Source: Acidithiobacillus sp. (lineage in GTDB: Bacteria; Pseudomonadota; Gammaproteobacteria; Acidithiobacillales; Acidithiobacillaceae). From it: a DNA stretch of 13,465 bases. The translations under genes and the position numbers were made by a program. Below, piece by piece: positions 1 through 7,219 of this stretch. The stretch is from assembly GCA_028065135.1 (NCBI GenBank), contig JAPTWR010000102.1:1-13465 (forward strand). Direction: 5' to 3'. Within the stretch, counting starts at the first letter, position 1, and every line of letters begins with the position of its first letter. A model generated the notes under the pieces. The model saw only the letters and a list, made by a program, of their open reading frames with translations. It ran no database searches and was not told where the DNA came from.

Positions 1-1
1 G

Positions 2-421
2 GGGCTGATCTACAATTGGTGGAGCTGGTATACCCGACTGGCCTTTCCGGAATCCCGGCGAGAGGCCATCACCAGCCGTCCATTGCTGCTGTCCGCCATA
101 GGCCGAAGCACGAAACACGCTGGACAGGCCCAGCTTTACCTGACGCCCATGCATGCCGCGCAGAAAAAGGTTGAACGCGGAATTGAGAATATCCGCCGAG
201 GCTTACGGGCTGTTCGCCAGACTGCGGAGCGGTTGCTGGGGCACCAGCCATGGGACCTCCTCGTGCGCTACATCGTCGCCCAATTACCCAATCACCGTGG
301 TTACCAGATGGGGCGATTCCTGTTCTGGCCGGGCCGTAACTGCTTTTTTAGGTTCAACAGCCTGCACAGGCCGCGCCGCCGATGCGTCTGCGCCCAATCC
401 CGACCACGGACGGCATCGTAG
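2..421 (+). pseudogene. IS1380-family transposase, C-terminal fragment
   Basis: The reading frame is open from the window edge and runs in with residues GLIYNWWSWYTRLAFPESRR, followed by the REAITSRPLLL, HAGQ and LYLTPMHAA stretches typical of the C-terminal part of IS1380-type DDE transposases. The N-terminal part lies outside the window, so it cannot be said whether the copy is complete upstream. Transposase-like sequence probably ends near 349, where the frame reads GRNCFF; one more T in the T-run at 344-349 would create a TAG there. The remaining residues to 421 are arginine-rich read-through into an oppositely oriented IS30 remnant. The product would be a DNA-cutting and joining enzyme for its own IS; this copy's activity is unknown. 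The family call rests on recognised motifs. Confidence 0.72.
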
Positions 422-576
422 CTTTGCCTGGTGCCGCCACGACGGCACTCCCTACTCAGAGTGCCGGGACTACGATTCATGATCCTGGACAAGGCTCTCA
501 AGCTCTGCCCAGCATTCAGTCCTCTCTGCAGATGATTCCGCTCATCCACACTCAACTGATGGTACCTTTCGCCCAT
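301..576 (-). pseudogene. IS30-family transposase, N-terminal fragment
   Basis: Starting at the ATG at 576, which follows a good GGAGG ribosome site (spacing 7), the frame reads MGERYHQLSVDERNHLQRGL and continues with QSLRALSRIMNRSPGTLSRE. This is the N-terminal helix-turn-helix that IS30-type transposases use to bind their terminal repeats. After about 60-70 recognisable residues the frame becomes basic low-information sequence (RRRGLCRLLNLKKQL) and stops at 301. A complete IS30 transposase is about 320-380 residues with a DDE catalytic core, so the whole catalytic part is missing. The fragment lies tail to tail with the IS1380 remnant and overlaps its read-through, which indicates a deletion or insertion junction around 350-400. 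It cannot be an active transposase. Confidence 0.72.
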
Positions 577-891
577 CTTCCACCTCCGGCCCCATTGGAC
601 CATAGGTGTTGCATGTATGAACGTCCCCGGTTTTGCAAGATGCCGTAGATGTAGGTTTGGTTCGACTGCAAACATGTATCCGGCCTGTTGATGGGCTTAG
701 TGTCCTGGCCCCAATGGACTATCCGCGTATCTGGTCCTCATCACTTCACAGGCTTTTTTACTTCATTCTTGAGCGCGCCCCGGATGTTTACAATTATGCC
801 GATATTTGCTACGCTACCTCATATTATCTTTATGATTATATTGATTAACTATAGTTGTTTACACATTTTTCCATACACAAGAGTTCATGTC
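577..891. other. gene-free IS flank and AT-rich interval
   Basis: No supported gene. The left part (to about 735) looks like more IS-flank DNA and holds two near-identical 13-mers, GGCCCCATTGGAC at 588-600 and GGCCCCAATGGAC at 707-719, in direct orientation. From about 780 to 880 the sequence becomes strongly AT-rich compared with its surroundings. It contains a TATAGT hexamer at 850-855 that could be a -10 element for the following small ORF, but no convincing -35 at the right distance. Confidence 0.4.
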
Positions 892-1083
892 ATGAAAAGC
901 CCGCTCGCTTTATATCGCGCCTTCAGGGCGGCCAATGTCCCTGACGACATCGCCAGGGACGCTGCCTATGCTGTGAGCGCTGATCTAAAAGCCATGATCG
1001 GTCAGTTCGTAATCGAGCAGAATCTTGATGTTGCCAATGCCAGGATTGGCCTGGCAGGGAAAAGCCGCTCCGCGGATGCATGA
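892..1083 (+). CDS. small hypothetical protein, 63 aa
   Basis: This 63-codon frame starts at ATG 892 (MKSPLALYRAFRAANVPDDI) and ends with TGA at 1081-1083. A weak AAGAG lies about 8 nt before the start. The N-terminal YRAFRAANVPDDIARDAA segment resembles the start of short alpha-helical proteins found on mobile elements and near DUF1640-type coiled-coil proteins (tyrosine-arginine rich, then a helix with DxA repeats), but I cannot assign a family. No membrane segment or signal peptide is visible. The C-terminus (AGKSRSADA) is abrupt, so the ORF may be a truncated remnant of a longer protein. The in-frame extension back to 688 is low-complexity hydrophobic sequence from AT-rich DNA and is not believed. 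It stands alone between IS debris and the next promoter. Confidence 0.4.
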   Translation: MKSPLALYRAFRAANVPDDIARDAAYAVSADLKAMIGQFVIEQNLDVANARIGLAGKSRSADA

Positions 1084-1352
1084 GTTCAAAAACCTTGCAA
1101 AAGCGACACATGAGATACGGGCTCCCAGGGTTCAAGGAGGACCGCTAAAAAATACGGAAACGTCACCTATTCTGATAGGCTTTCTGGCCAAACTTGAGGC
1201 GGTGGGATTCTGACTACCCTGCCGCAGCAGTCGCGATACCAATTGCGAACGCATGGCAACATCGCTTTTTTTCGCATTGATTGCGGCAATAGCGGAACAG
1301 CAGCCAGTCCTGGGGTAAAAAGACCTGCTATTATACCAACCCCCCATTTTCC

Positions 1353-1364
1353 CCTTTGCAAAGG
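1353..1364. repeat. perfect 12-bp palindrome CCTTTGCAAAGG
   Basis: The palindrome lies 35 bp upstream of the -35 hexamer of the promoter in front of the DUF6880/primase-helicase operon. It could be an operator, or the stem of a hairpin at the end of a lost upstream unit. Sequence alone does not decide. Confidence 0.35.
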
Positions 1365-1398
1365 AGGCCATGTCGGCGCAAAAAGTCCGCCGCCGCCA

Positions 1399-1427
1399 TT
1401 GACCCCCGTTTTTCATGTTACTACAAT
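1399..1427 (+). promoter_or_regulatory. sigma70-type promoter for the DUF6880/primase-helicase operon
   Basis: TTGACC at 1399-1404 (five of six consensus bases) is followed by a 17-bp spacer and TACAAT at 1422-1427 (five of six). Transcription would start near 1434, giving a leader of about 138 nt before the GTG at 1572. It is the best promoter match noticed in the interval upstream of the operon. No start site has been measured. Confidence 0.6.
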
Positions 1428-1571
1428 AAGTTCGATAGTGAGACGCATATGTTGGGATGAGCGGAGACGCCAATCCAATCTACTGGCTCAAAAGCCATTC
1501 TCCGACGCGGGGCTCCTGATCATGTCATCGGCTGAATACAACTTGAGCATGCCAAGTTCCACGGTGGTCTT

Positions 1572-2972
1572 GTGACCGTGTTTTCCCCCATGACCGATGC
1601 AGACCTCAGGATAACGCCCGAGGACAAGGAGACCCGGCTCATTGGGCTAGGCGCAGAACACTTGGCGAGGTCCCTTGTGCTCATGGCTGCGGAGAACCCT
1701 TCGGTCAGCGAGTGGGTGGAATGCCTGATTGCCACCCCCACCGAGGCGTTGCAAAAATACCGGAGTAAGCTCAAGCAGATGAAGGACTTTGACGGCTTCA
1801 TCCCTTGGTCTGAAGCTTCGGCTTTCGCCCACGAGGTGGGCGCGGTACTGGACCTTCTGCGGCAAGGGGCACCTGATCCCTGTAGTGGCGCTGCTCTGGT
1901 GGGCGAATTTTTTGCTTTGGACAAGGTGCTCATCGAGCGATGCGACGATTCGAATGGCTCCCTTGGTGACGTTTTCCGCGAGGATGCCACGCAACTCTTC
2001 GTCGAATATGCCCGCGATTGTTCTCATAAGGAGGCTATGGCGGATTTAACCGCGAAAATTCTCAAAGAAGATGACTACGGCGTACGGGGTGAGTTGCTCC
2101 AGACGGCCAGCCAGTTCTTGCCCGCTGATCAACTGCGGAAGCTGATCGCGCGGTATCAGGCCCAGGCGGACACAGCAGTTGACGAATACCGTCGCCGCGA
2201 TCACCTGCGCGGGGTGGAATCCCTGGCGCGCCAGTTGGGTGACGCCCCTTTGTTTGAAAAAACCCGCATCGCCGCCTGGGGGGACCCTTCTCCCGCCGCG
2301 TGTCTGGACATCGGCCGGGTGTACTTCAAATGCGATGATCTCGACAATGCCCGTTCGTGGCTGGAGCGGGTCCCTCCAGATGAGTGTAGGGAATCCGTTC
2401 AGCGGGATGAACTGCTTCTCACGATCTATCCACGTCAAGGATGCGGAAATCTTGCGATTCCTGTGGCTTGGCGGGTTTTTCGAAGACACCGCAATACCAA
2501 CACCCTGGATGTGCTGATCGCCCTTCTCGGGGAATCAGAGCGGGGGAATGTTATCGCCGAAGAGACGGCCAAGCTATTGGCAAGTCCCCAGTTCATTCTC
2601 GACAATGCGCAATTTTTGCTGCAGGTTGGGAGCCTGGACGACGCGGAGCAGTATGTGCTCACCCACGTCACAGCGATCAACGGTGATCACTACTGGGGGT
2701 TGCAGGATCTCGCTGAGGAACTTTTGGCAGCGGATCGTAACCTTGCCGCCTGCGTGATTTACCGTGCTCTGGTGGAATCCATCCTTCACCGCGGCAAACC
2801 CAAAACCTACCACCATGGCGTCCACTATTTACAGAAACTGGATCTTTTAGCAGCGCGCGTTTCTCGCTGGGGCGATTGGGAAGATCACACGGCCTATAAG
2901 CAACGCCTTTATCAGGAACACCAGAGAAAATACAAGTTTTGGGGGACCTATACCGGTAAATACGGATCATAG
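1572..2972 (+). CDS. DUF6880-family protein
   Basis: A 466-residue cytoplasmic helical-repeat protein with no signal peptide or membrane segment. Two blocks identify it as DUF6880-like. One is near residues 115-135, LIERCDDSNGSLGDVFRE. The other is the C-terminal region, VIYRALVESILHRGKPKTYH, then HYLQKLDLLA, DWEDHTAYKQRL and HQRKYKFW. The middle consists of repeated TPR-like helices (for example DIGRVYFKCDDLDNARSWLE), suggesting a protein-protein scaffold rather than an enzyme. The GTG at 1572 has a GGTGG four nt before its start; the next candidate is ATG 1590, which lacks a ribosome site, so GTG is preferred but not certain. The function of DUF6880 is not established. The gene ends 9 nt before the primase-helicase gene on the same strand, so the two are almost certainly co-transcribed and a role in the same system is likely (inference). 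Confidence 0.75.
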   Translation: MTVFSPMTDADLRITPEDKETRLIGLGAEHLARSLVLMAAENPSVSEWVECLIATPTEALQKYRSKLKQMKDFDGFIPWSEASAFAHEVGAVLDLLRQGAPDPCSGAALVGEFFALDKVLIERCDDSNGSLGDVFREDATQLFVEYARDCSHKEAMADLTAKILKEDDYGVRGELLQTASQFLPADQLRKLIARYQAQADTAVDEYRRRDHLRGVESLARQLGDAPLFEKTRIAAWGDPSPAACLDIGRVYFKCDDLDNARSWLERVPPDECRESVQRDELLLTIYPRQGCGNLAIPVAWRVFRRHRNTNTLDVLIALLGESERGNVIAEETAKLLASPQFILDNAQFLLQVGSLDDAEQYVLTHVTAINGDHYWGLQDLAEELLAADRNLAACVIYRALVESILHRGKPKTYHHGVHYLQKLDLLAARVSRWGDWEDHTAYKQRLYQEHQRKYKFWGTYTGKYGS

Positions 2973-2981
2973 GCATCGCCC

Positions 2982-5411
2982 ATGAAATCCTCGACGCCAC
3001 AAAATCCTCACCTTGACGCTCCAGCCAGTACGATAGGCGAACAGGATTCGTTCGCGGCGTTAGGGGAGGAAAACGCCCGCCTGGTCGCGTTGCTGGAATC
3101 GCATGGTATCGCGTGGCGTCTACCGCCTGAGCCAACGCCGCCCGTGCCGGAGTCAGCCCCCTCCCATTTTTCAGCCGAGGCAAAGGTGGCGCTGTTTCGT
3201 CGGCTATTTCGTGGGCGAACAGATGTCTATCCCGTCCGCTGGGAGAGCAAGAGTACGGGTAAGTCGGGATACGCGCCGGCCTGCGCCAATGAGTGGCGCC
3301 CCGGAGTGTGCGACAAGCCGCGCATCAAGTGCGGGGAATGTGGTAATCGGCGGCTGTCTCCGCTGTCCGATTCGGTCATCTACGGTCATTTGCTCGGCAA
3401 GCATACGGTCGGCGTCTATTCCTTGCTGGAAGATGACACGTGCACCTTTCTCGCCGTCGATTTCGATGAGGCCGAGTGGCAGGACGATGCCCGCGCTTTC
3501 GTGCATTCTTGCGAAGCACTCAGCGTCCCAGCGGCCCTGGAGATTTCGCGTTCCGGGCAGGGCGCACATGTCTGGGTATTTTTTGCCCACAAGGTGGCCG
3601 CACGAGACGCACGTCGCCTGGGTACGGCCATCATCAGCCATACCTGTGCGCGCACTCGGCAACTGAAGCTGAATTCCTATGACCGACTGTTTCCCAATCA
3701 GGACACGATGCCCAAGGGTGGTTTTGGTAACCTGATCGCCCTGCCGCTGCAGAAAAAGCCGCGCGAGACGGGCTGTAGCGTATTCGTCGATACCGACCTG
3801 CGTCCGTACCCTGATCAATGGGCTTTCCTGGCATCCATCCAGCCGATGGCGCCGCAGGATATCGAGCCCACCATCCTACGCGCCACGGATGGGACCCATC
3901 CGTTGGACGTCACCTTTATTGATGAAGAAGACCTGGCGACGCCGTGGACGCGTTCAACGCCAGCAATAACGAAGTTATCCGGGGCAATGCCAAAGACGCT
4001 CAGGTTAACATTGGGCAATCTCCTCTACTTCGAGAAAGCCCAATTGCCCCCGCCACTGGCCAACCGCTTGATTCGCCTTGCCGCGTTCCAGAATCCAGAG
4101 TTCTACAAGGCGCAGGCGATGCGGATGTCGGTGTGGGACAAACCGCGCGTCATCGGCTGTGCAGAAAACTATCCGCAGCACATCGCCCTGCCGCGCGGCT
4201 GCCTCGACGCCGCGCAGGAATTGCTACGCGACAACGGCATCCGCTGCGAACTGCGTGACAAGCGGGTTCCCGGTGAACCCATCGACGTACATTTCGTTGG
4301 CACATTGCGCCTTGATCAAGAGGCGGCTATCACCGCGATGCTGAGCCACGACGCGGGCGTATTGTGTGCGCCCACCGCCTTCGGCAAAACCGTCGTGGCG
4401 GCCGCAATGATCGCCCGGCATGGCGTAAACACCCTGGTGCTGGTACATCGCACCGAATTGCTCAAGCAGTGGCAGGAGCGGCTGCAGTCGTTCCTCGGCG
4501 TGAGCAAGGGCGTGGTTGGCACAATTGGTGGTGGTAAAGCCAAGTCCACCGGCCAGATCGACATTGCCGTCATGCAGTCGCTGTCACGCCATGGTGAGGT
4601 AAATCCCATCGTCGAGAACTACGGTCACATCGTTGTGGATGAATGTCACCACGTCGGCGCGGCGTCTTTTGACGCCATCCTGAAGCGGGTCAAAGCGAAA
4701 TATGTGCTCGGCCTGACCGCCACGCCGATTCGCCGTGATGGTCAGCAGCCCATCATCTTCATGCAGTGCGGACCGATTCGATATACGGCCGCGAAACCAG
4801 CCAGTGCCCCACATGATCTCGCGGTGATACCACGATTTTTTCATTCGCGCATCGACCTGCTGCCCGAAGCCGGGATTCAGGAGGTGTTCCGGCACCTTGC
4901 CAATGACCAGGCCCGGACGGGTGCCATTGCGACTGCGATCAAAAACGCTATCGTCCAAGGCCGCAAAGTGCTTGTGCTAACTGAGCGCAGTGAACATCTC
5001 GACGCCATTCGTGCGGCTTTGGGCGGGAAAGTGTCGCCACTATTCGTTCTGCACGGTCGGATGCCCAAAAAGGAGCGTGCTTTGGTCATCGCGGAGCTTG
5101 GCGCGCTGCCACCGCATGCCCCTCGTGTACTGCTCGCCACCGGCAAGTTGGTCGGGGAAGGATTCGACCATCCGCCACTGGATACGCTGGCCCTGGCAAT
5201 GCCGGTGTCGTGGAAAGGCACGTTGCAGCAGTACGCCGGCCGGCTGCACCGGGAGCATGCCACCAAGACCCATGTGCGCATTCTTGACTTCATTGATACC
5301 GGGCACCCGGCACTATTGCGGATGTGGGATAAACGTCAGCGCGGTTACCGGGCGATGGGTTATCGAATAATGGATGAGGGTGCCACTGATTTGTCCATGC
5401 CGACACCATGA
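2982..5411 (+). CDS. TOTE-type archaeo-eukaryotic primase domain fused to superfamily II helicase
   Basis: An 809-residue fusion. Residues 28-45 form a short leucine-rich coil (EENARLVALLESHGI). Next is a four-cysteine zinc-binding cluster (C101, C110, C117, C120). The AEP domain carries the catalytic DFD at 160-162, SGQGAHVW at 191-198 and NLIALPLQ at 250-257, as in the primases called TOTE conflict-system AEP. After a linker with a conserved RLAAFQNPEFYKAQAMR block (about 365-381) comes a helicase. It has Walker A APTAFGKT (463-470), motif II DECHH (553-557), TATP (579-582), GEGFDHP (725-731) and QQYAGRLHR (749-757). All catalytic signatures are intact and two TGA stops follow in tandem. 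Known family roles are primer or nucleotide synthesis and ATP-driven nucleic-acid remodelling; an anti-invader function is inferred from the family. The ribosome site is weak, which fits translational coupling to the DUF6880-like gene 9 nt upstream. Confidence 0.87.
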   Translation: MKSSTPQNPHLDAPASTIGEQDSFAALGEENARLVALLESHGIAWRLPPEPTPPVPESAPSHFSAEAKVALFRRLFRGRTDVYPVRWESKSTGKSGYAPACANEWRPGVCDKPRIKCGECGNRRLSPLSDSVIYGHLLGKHTVGVYSLLEDDTCTFLAVDFDEAEWQDDARAFVHSCEALSVPAALEISRSGQGAHVWVFFAHKVAARDARRLGTAIISHTCARTRQLKLNSYDRLFPNQDTMPKGGFGNLIALPLQKKPRETGCSVFVDTDLRPYPDQWAFLASIQPMAPQDIEPTILRATDGTHPLDVTFIDEEDLATPWTRSTPAITKLSGAMPKTLRLTLGNLLYFEKAQLPPPLANRLIRLAAFQNPEFYKAQAMRMSVWDKPRVIGCAENYPQHIALPRGCLDAAQELLRDNGIRCELRDKRVPGEPIDVHFVGTLRLDQEAAITAMLSHDAGVLCAPTAFGKTVVAAAMIARHGVNTLVLVHRTELLKQWQERLQSFLGVSKGVVGTIGGGKAKSTGQIDIAVMQSLSRHGEVNPIVENYGHIVVDECHHVGAASFDAILKRVKAKYVLGLTATPIRRDGQQPIIFMQCGPIRYTAAKPASAPHDLAVIPRFFHSRIDLLPEAGIQEVFRHLANDQARTGAIATAIKNAIVQGRKVLVLTERSEHLDAIRAALGGKVSPLFVLHGRMPKKERALVIAELGALPPHAPRVLLATGKLVGEGFDHPPLDTLALAMPVSWKGTLQQYAGRLHREHATKTHVRILDFIDTGHPALLRMWDKRQRGYRAMGYRIMDEGATDLSMPTP

Positions 5412-5471
5412 TGAGTGGTCAGTGGAACGTCAGAATGGCAGCGTTATTCTGTCTTCGAAATCAATCGCTTC

Positions 5472-5733
5472 CATGCTTATACTATTGGTTGACAACGGCA
5501 GCTAATAAGCTGATTCGATGCCACTTTCTCGATCGTTTCGGTATTGGGTTCCGGGCAGGTCACGGGCTCAAATAAAGCCTTTTGGCCAGCGCAGGGACTC
5601 TAGGTACGAGGCGCAGGCCGCTTCATCTGGAAAGACACGCTGAAATTCTGGTAATGCCGTCGGAAAACCACGTTCATCCATAGGCCACGAATATGCGATC
5701 ATCGGAGGCTTGTCAACTAATAGTATAAGCATG
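5472..5733 (-). mobile_element. non-autonomous IS1595-family derivative (MITE-like, 262 bp)
   Basis: The element is bounded by inverted repeats at 5472-5495 and 5710-5733 that match at 23 of 24 positions (outer end CATGCTTATACTATT, inner GTTGACAA), flanked by an 8-bp near-perfect target duplication. Inside, on the minus strand, is the start of an IS1595-type transposase. A full IS1595 element is roughly 1 kb or more, so most of the transposase gene has been lost while both ends were kept. The arrangement matches a MITE that could still be moved by a transposase acting in trans. Each repeat contains a TTGACA hexamer pointing inward, which could serve as a -35 sequence. It sits just downstream of the primase-helicase gene. 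Confidence 0.75.
5568..5702 (-). pseudogene. IS1595-family transposase, N-terminal remnant
   Basis: From ATG 5702 the 44-codon frame reads MIAYSWPMDERGFPTALPEF and then QRVFPDEAACASYLESLRWP-KGFI. This is the N-terminal signature of IS1595 transposases, which normally continue straight into a CPxC zinc ribbon and then a DDE-type catalytic domain of the ISXO2 type, about 300 residues in all. Here a TGA follows GFI, exactly where the zinc ribbon should begin, so neither zinc ribbon nor catalytic core is present. The alternative start is the second methionine at 5681 (MDERGF). It lies inside the 262-bp element bounded by terminal repeats and is the evidence for the family assignment. The product, if made, cannot transpose DNA. 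Confidence 0.75.
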
Positions 5734-5741
5734 ATTGCTTC

Positions 5742-5947
5742 ACTAGTTTTTTTCGCCGGGTCGTTATGGAGACAGCATGAAATAACGCTATCGAACACTC
5801 CCACCATCCCATAAAAATCAGGACCGGAATCGTCCTGATACGTGGTCTTAAGAGCGCATTGGCTTAATTATTATTTTAACCAGTAAATGTGCTACCAATA
5901 TGAACCGAAATTTTATTTTCACTATCGGCCACGTACTTTTTTCTCAC
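5742..5947. other. gene-free interval with a small hairpin
   Basis: No supported gene. An 8-bp perfect stem with a 7-nt loop occurs at 5817-5839 (ATCAGGAC and GTCCTGAT). No T-run follows it on either strand, so it is not a canonical intrinsic terminator, although it lies between the end of the GNAT gene and the IS1595 derivative and could end the leftward transcript. The remainder is AT-rich. Confidence 0.35.
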
Positions 5948-6433
5948 CTAACATTGGTTGCGACCAATGCTCTTGGTCATGCGTACGCAATCGATGGCAA
6001 AGCCTCTAGGCGACGGATAGGTGCTAACGGCTTCCCCATTGAATCCGCACTTTCGGTAGAATGGGGCTGCATTAAGCGTGGAATCAAGAAAGATCTCGGT
6101 GAGTCCCGTCGAAAGTACTAACCCCTCAAGATGTGCCATCATTCTTCGCCCAATTCCATGGCCCATGTAATCGGGATGGATAAATACACCATCGATTTGT
6201 CCAGACTCTATATTTATGGCACCGCTGCCAACTATCGCAACATCATCCATAGCCACATAGAATGAAGATTCAACCCAGGCCATAAACTGATCTGAAATAT
6301 CGCCCTTAAGGTCATCCGTCCATGCTTCTATAACTTCTCTCTCATAGAATCCATTGCACTGTGCGCGGATTGCCGCAATGCGAACATCCCATATCTTTTT
6401 TGTGTCCATCCTATTTGCTTTCCGTATTACCAT
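5948..6433 (-). CDS. GNAT-family N-acetyltransferase
   Basis: A 161-residue GCN5-related acetyltransferase, predicted to transfer an acetyl group from acetyl-CoA to an amine of unknown identity in the cytoplasm. The acetyl-CoA loop is visible as VFIHPDYMGHGIGRRMM (residues 83-99), followed by the C-terminal motif NAAPFYRKCGF (121-131), where Tyr126 is the usual candidate general acid. Length is typical of single-domain GNATs. An upstream ATG exists at 6445, but the GGAG at 6440-6443 gives a proper spacing of six to ATG 6433, so the shorter start is chosen; that ribosome site lies inside the would-be longer frame. The gene is monocistronic and faces away from the nuo fragment. It is AT-richer than the nuoB/PEP-synthase block, suggesting separate origin. 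The substrate cannot be inferred from context. Confidence 0.85.
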   Translation of the reverse strand: MVIRKANRMDTKKIWDVRIAAIRAQCNGFYEREVIEAWTDDLKGDISDQFMAWVESSFYVAMDDVAIVGSGAINIESGQIDGVFIHPDYMGHGIGRRMMAHLEGLVLSTGLTEIFLDSTLNAAPFYRKCGFNGEAVSTYPSPRGFAIDCVRMTKSIGRNQC

Positions 6434-6445
6434 ATTAAGCTCCAT

Positions 6446-6555
6446 ATTAATACAAAATGTGTGGGGGTTTAGTGGTTTTTATTATCTACATTTACTGATA
6501 ATAATAAGGCATTATGTATCATAATATCGCATAGTTTATGCTTACCTATAAAGAC
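6446..6555. other. AT-rich junction segment
   Basis: The sequence between the broken nuoC and the GNAT gene is much more AT-rich than the nuo side. It probably carries the promoter of the GNAT gene on the minus strand, but several overlapping TATTAT and TATGAT hexamers prevent a single choice. Confidence 0.3.
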
Positions 6556-6663
6556 TTGTTTTGTGCGCCGCGTAAACTCACCACGCTCCGGATGGGCGCT
6601 GCTCAGTGTCCCCCGAGCTCTTGCGCCCGGATGCGTGCGCAAATTGTCGAGTACGTCGGCCAT
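6556..6663 (-). pseudogene. nuoC: nuoC, N-terminal fragment (NADH-quinone oxidoreductase subunit C)
   Basis: Three nucleotides after the nuoB stop codon an ATG at 6663 opens a frame reading MADVLDNLRTHPGARARGTL and then SSAHPERGEFT. This resembles the first 30 or so residues of NuoC proteins, which have an N-terminal helix and then an RGExT strand. Position and spacing match the standard nuoB-nuoC order of complex I operons, and an AGGTGA ribosome-site-like sequence overlaps the nuoB stop. After about codon 32-36 the frame enters AT-rich DNA (TKQVFIGKHKL onward) with no NuoC character and stops at 6469. The gene is therefore cut near 6556-6570 and non-functional. The break marks the left border of a transplanted metabolic block. 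Confidence 0.6.
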
Positions 6664-6666
6664 AGA

Positions 6667-7143
6667 TCACCTGGCTATCGTATTAGTGCGACGGATTTTT
6701 TTCTGTAGCTGTATCAGGCCAAAAATCAACGCTTCCGCCGTCGGCGGACAGCCCGGCACGTAAATATCAACGGGAACGATGCGGTCACAGCCACGCACTA
6801 CGCTGTAAGAATAGTGGTAATAACCACCGCCATTGGCACAGGATCCCATGGAAACGACCCAGCGCGGTTCCGGCATCTGATCGTAGACCTTACGCAAAGC
6901 CGGAGCCATTTTGTTGACCAAGGTCCCGGCCACAATCATCAGATCAGACTGGCGCGGACTGGGGCGAAAAAGCAAGCCGAAACGATCCAGGTCATAACGC
7001 GCAGCACCGGCATGCATCATTTCGACTGCGCAACAGGCGAGCCCAAAAGTCATGGGCCAGAGCGAGCCGGTGCGGCTCCAGTTGACTACTGTATCAATAC
7101 TGGTGGTAACAAAACCTTTTTCGAGGATGCCTTCTATTCCCAT
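6667..7143 (-). CDS. nuoB: NADH-quinone oxidoreductase subunit B
   Basis: A complete 158-residue NuoB, the connecting subunit of respiratory complex I that holds the terminal [4Fe-4S] cluster N2 and passes electrons to quinone at the membrane interface. All four cluster ligands are present: the tandem Cys37-Cys38 in LACCAVEMM, Cys102 in [11 protein letters not shown] and Cys132 in [11 protein letters not shown]. Length and motifs are normal. An AAGGGG ribosome site precedes the ATG by eight nt. In a nuo operon nuoA should lie directly upstream and nuoC downstream. Here the upstream neighbour is a PEP-synthase-like gene 76 nt away and nuoC is broken after about 36 codons. It is thus an orphan copy, probably a duplicate of a chromosomal gene; whether it is expressed or used is unknown. 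Confidence 0.95.
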   Translation of the reverse strand: MGIEGILEKGFVTTSIDTVVNWSRTGSLWPMTFGLACCAVEMMHAGAARYDLDRFGLLFRPSPRQSDLMIVAGTLVNKMAPALRKVYDQMPEPRWVVSMGSCANGGGYYHYSYSVVRGCDRIVPVDIYVPGCPPTAEALIFGLIQLQKKIRRTNTIAR

Positions 7144-7219
7144 TTCAGCCCCTTATTGACCTGTAAGATTCATATGCGATGCCGTCACTGTCCCCTGCCA
7201 AGAACTATATGTGACATTT

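Larger units (their letters stand above)
1084..1571. other. regulatory interval without a supported gene
   Basis: Nearly 500 nt without a convincing coding frame. It contains a perfect 12-bp palindrome, CCTTTGCAAAGG, at 1353-1364 and a sigma70-type promoter at 1399-1427 directed at the DUF6880-like gene. It also has an extended -10-like TGCTATTAT at 1326-1334 and a strong Shine-Dalgarno-like GGAGG at 1363-1367. The GGAGG precedes a 10-codon frame (ATG 1370, MSAQKVRRRH, TGA 1400-1402), which may be the scar of a lost gene start. Confidence 0.4.
5464..5741. repeat. 8-bp target-site duplication flanking the IS1595 derivative
   Basis: ATCGCTTC at 5464-5471 and ATTGCTTC at 5734-5741 directly abut the outer ends of the terminal repeats and differ at one base. 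Eight-base duplications are characteristic of IS1595-family insertion, so this supports the element borders. The single mismatch suggests an old insertion. Confidence 0.65.

Noticed and set aside
688..891. Upstream in-frame extension of the small ORF starting at 892
   Set aside because: The extension is low-complexity hydrophobic sequence from AT-rich DNA; the ATG at 892 starts the only protein-like part.
1025..1213. 62-codon plus-strand frame ending SPILIGFLAKLEAVGF
   Set aside because: It has no ribosome site, its start lies inside the 892 ORF in another frame, and no family is recognised; too weak to call.
1370..1402. 10-codon ORF after a strong GGAGG, as a leader peptide
   Set aside because: It lies upstream of the best promoter's start point, so it would not be on the operon transcript; no attenuator structure follows.
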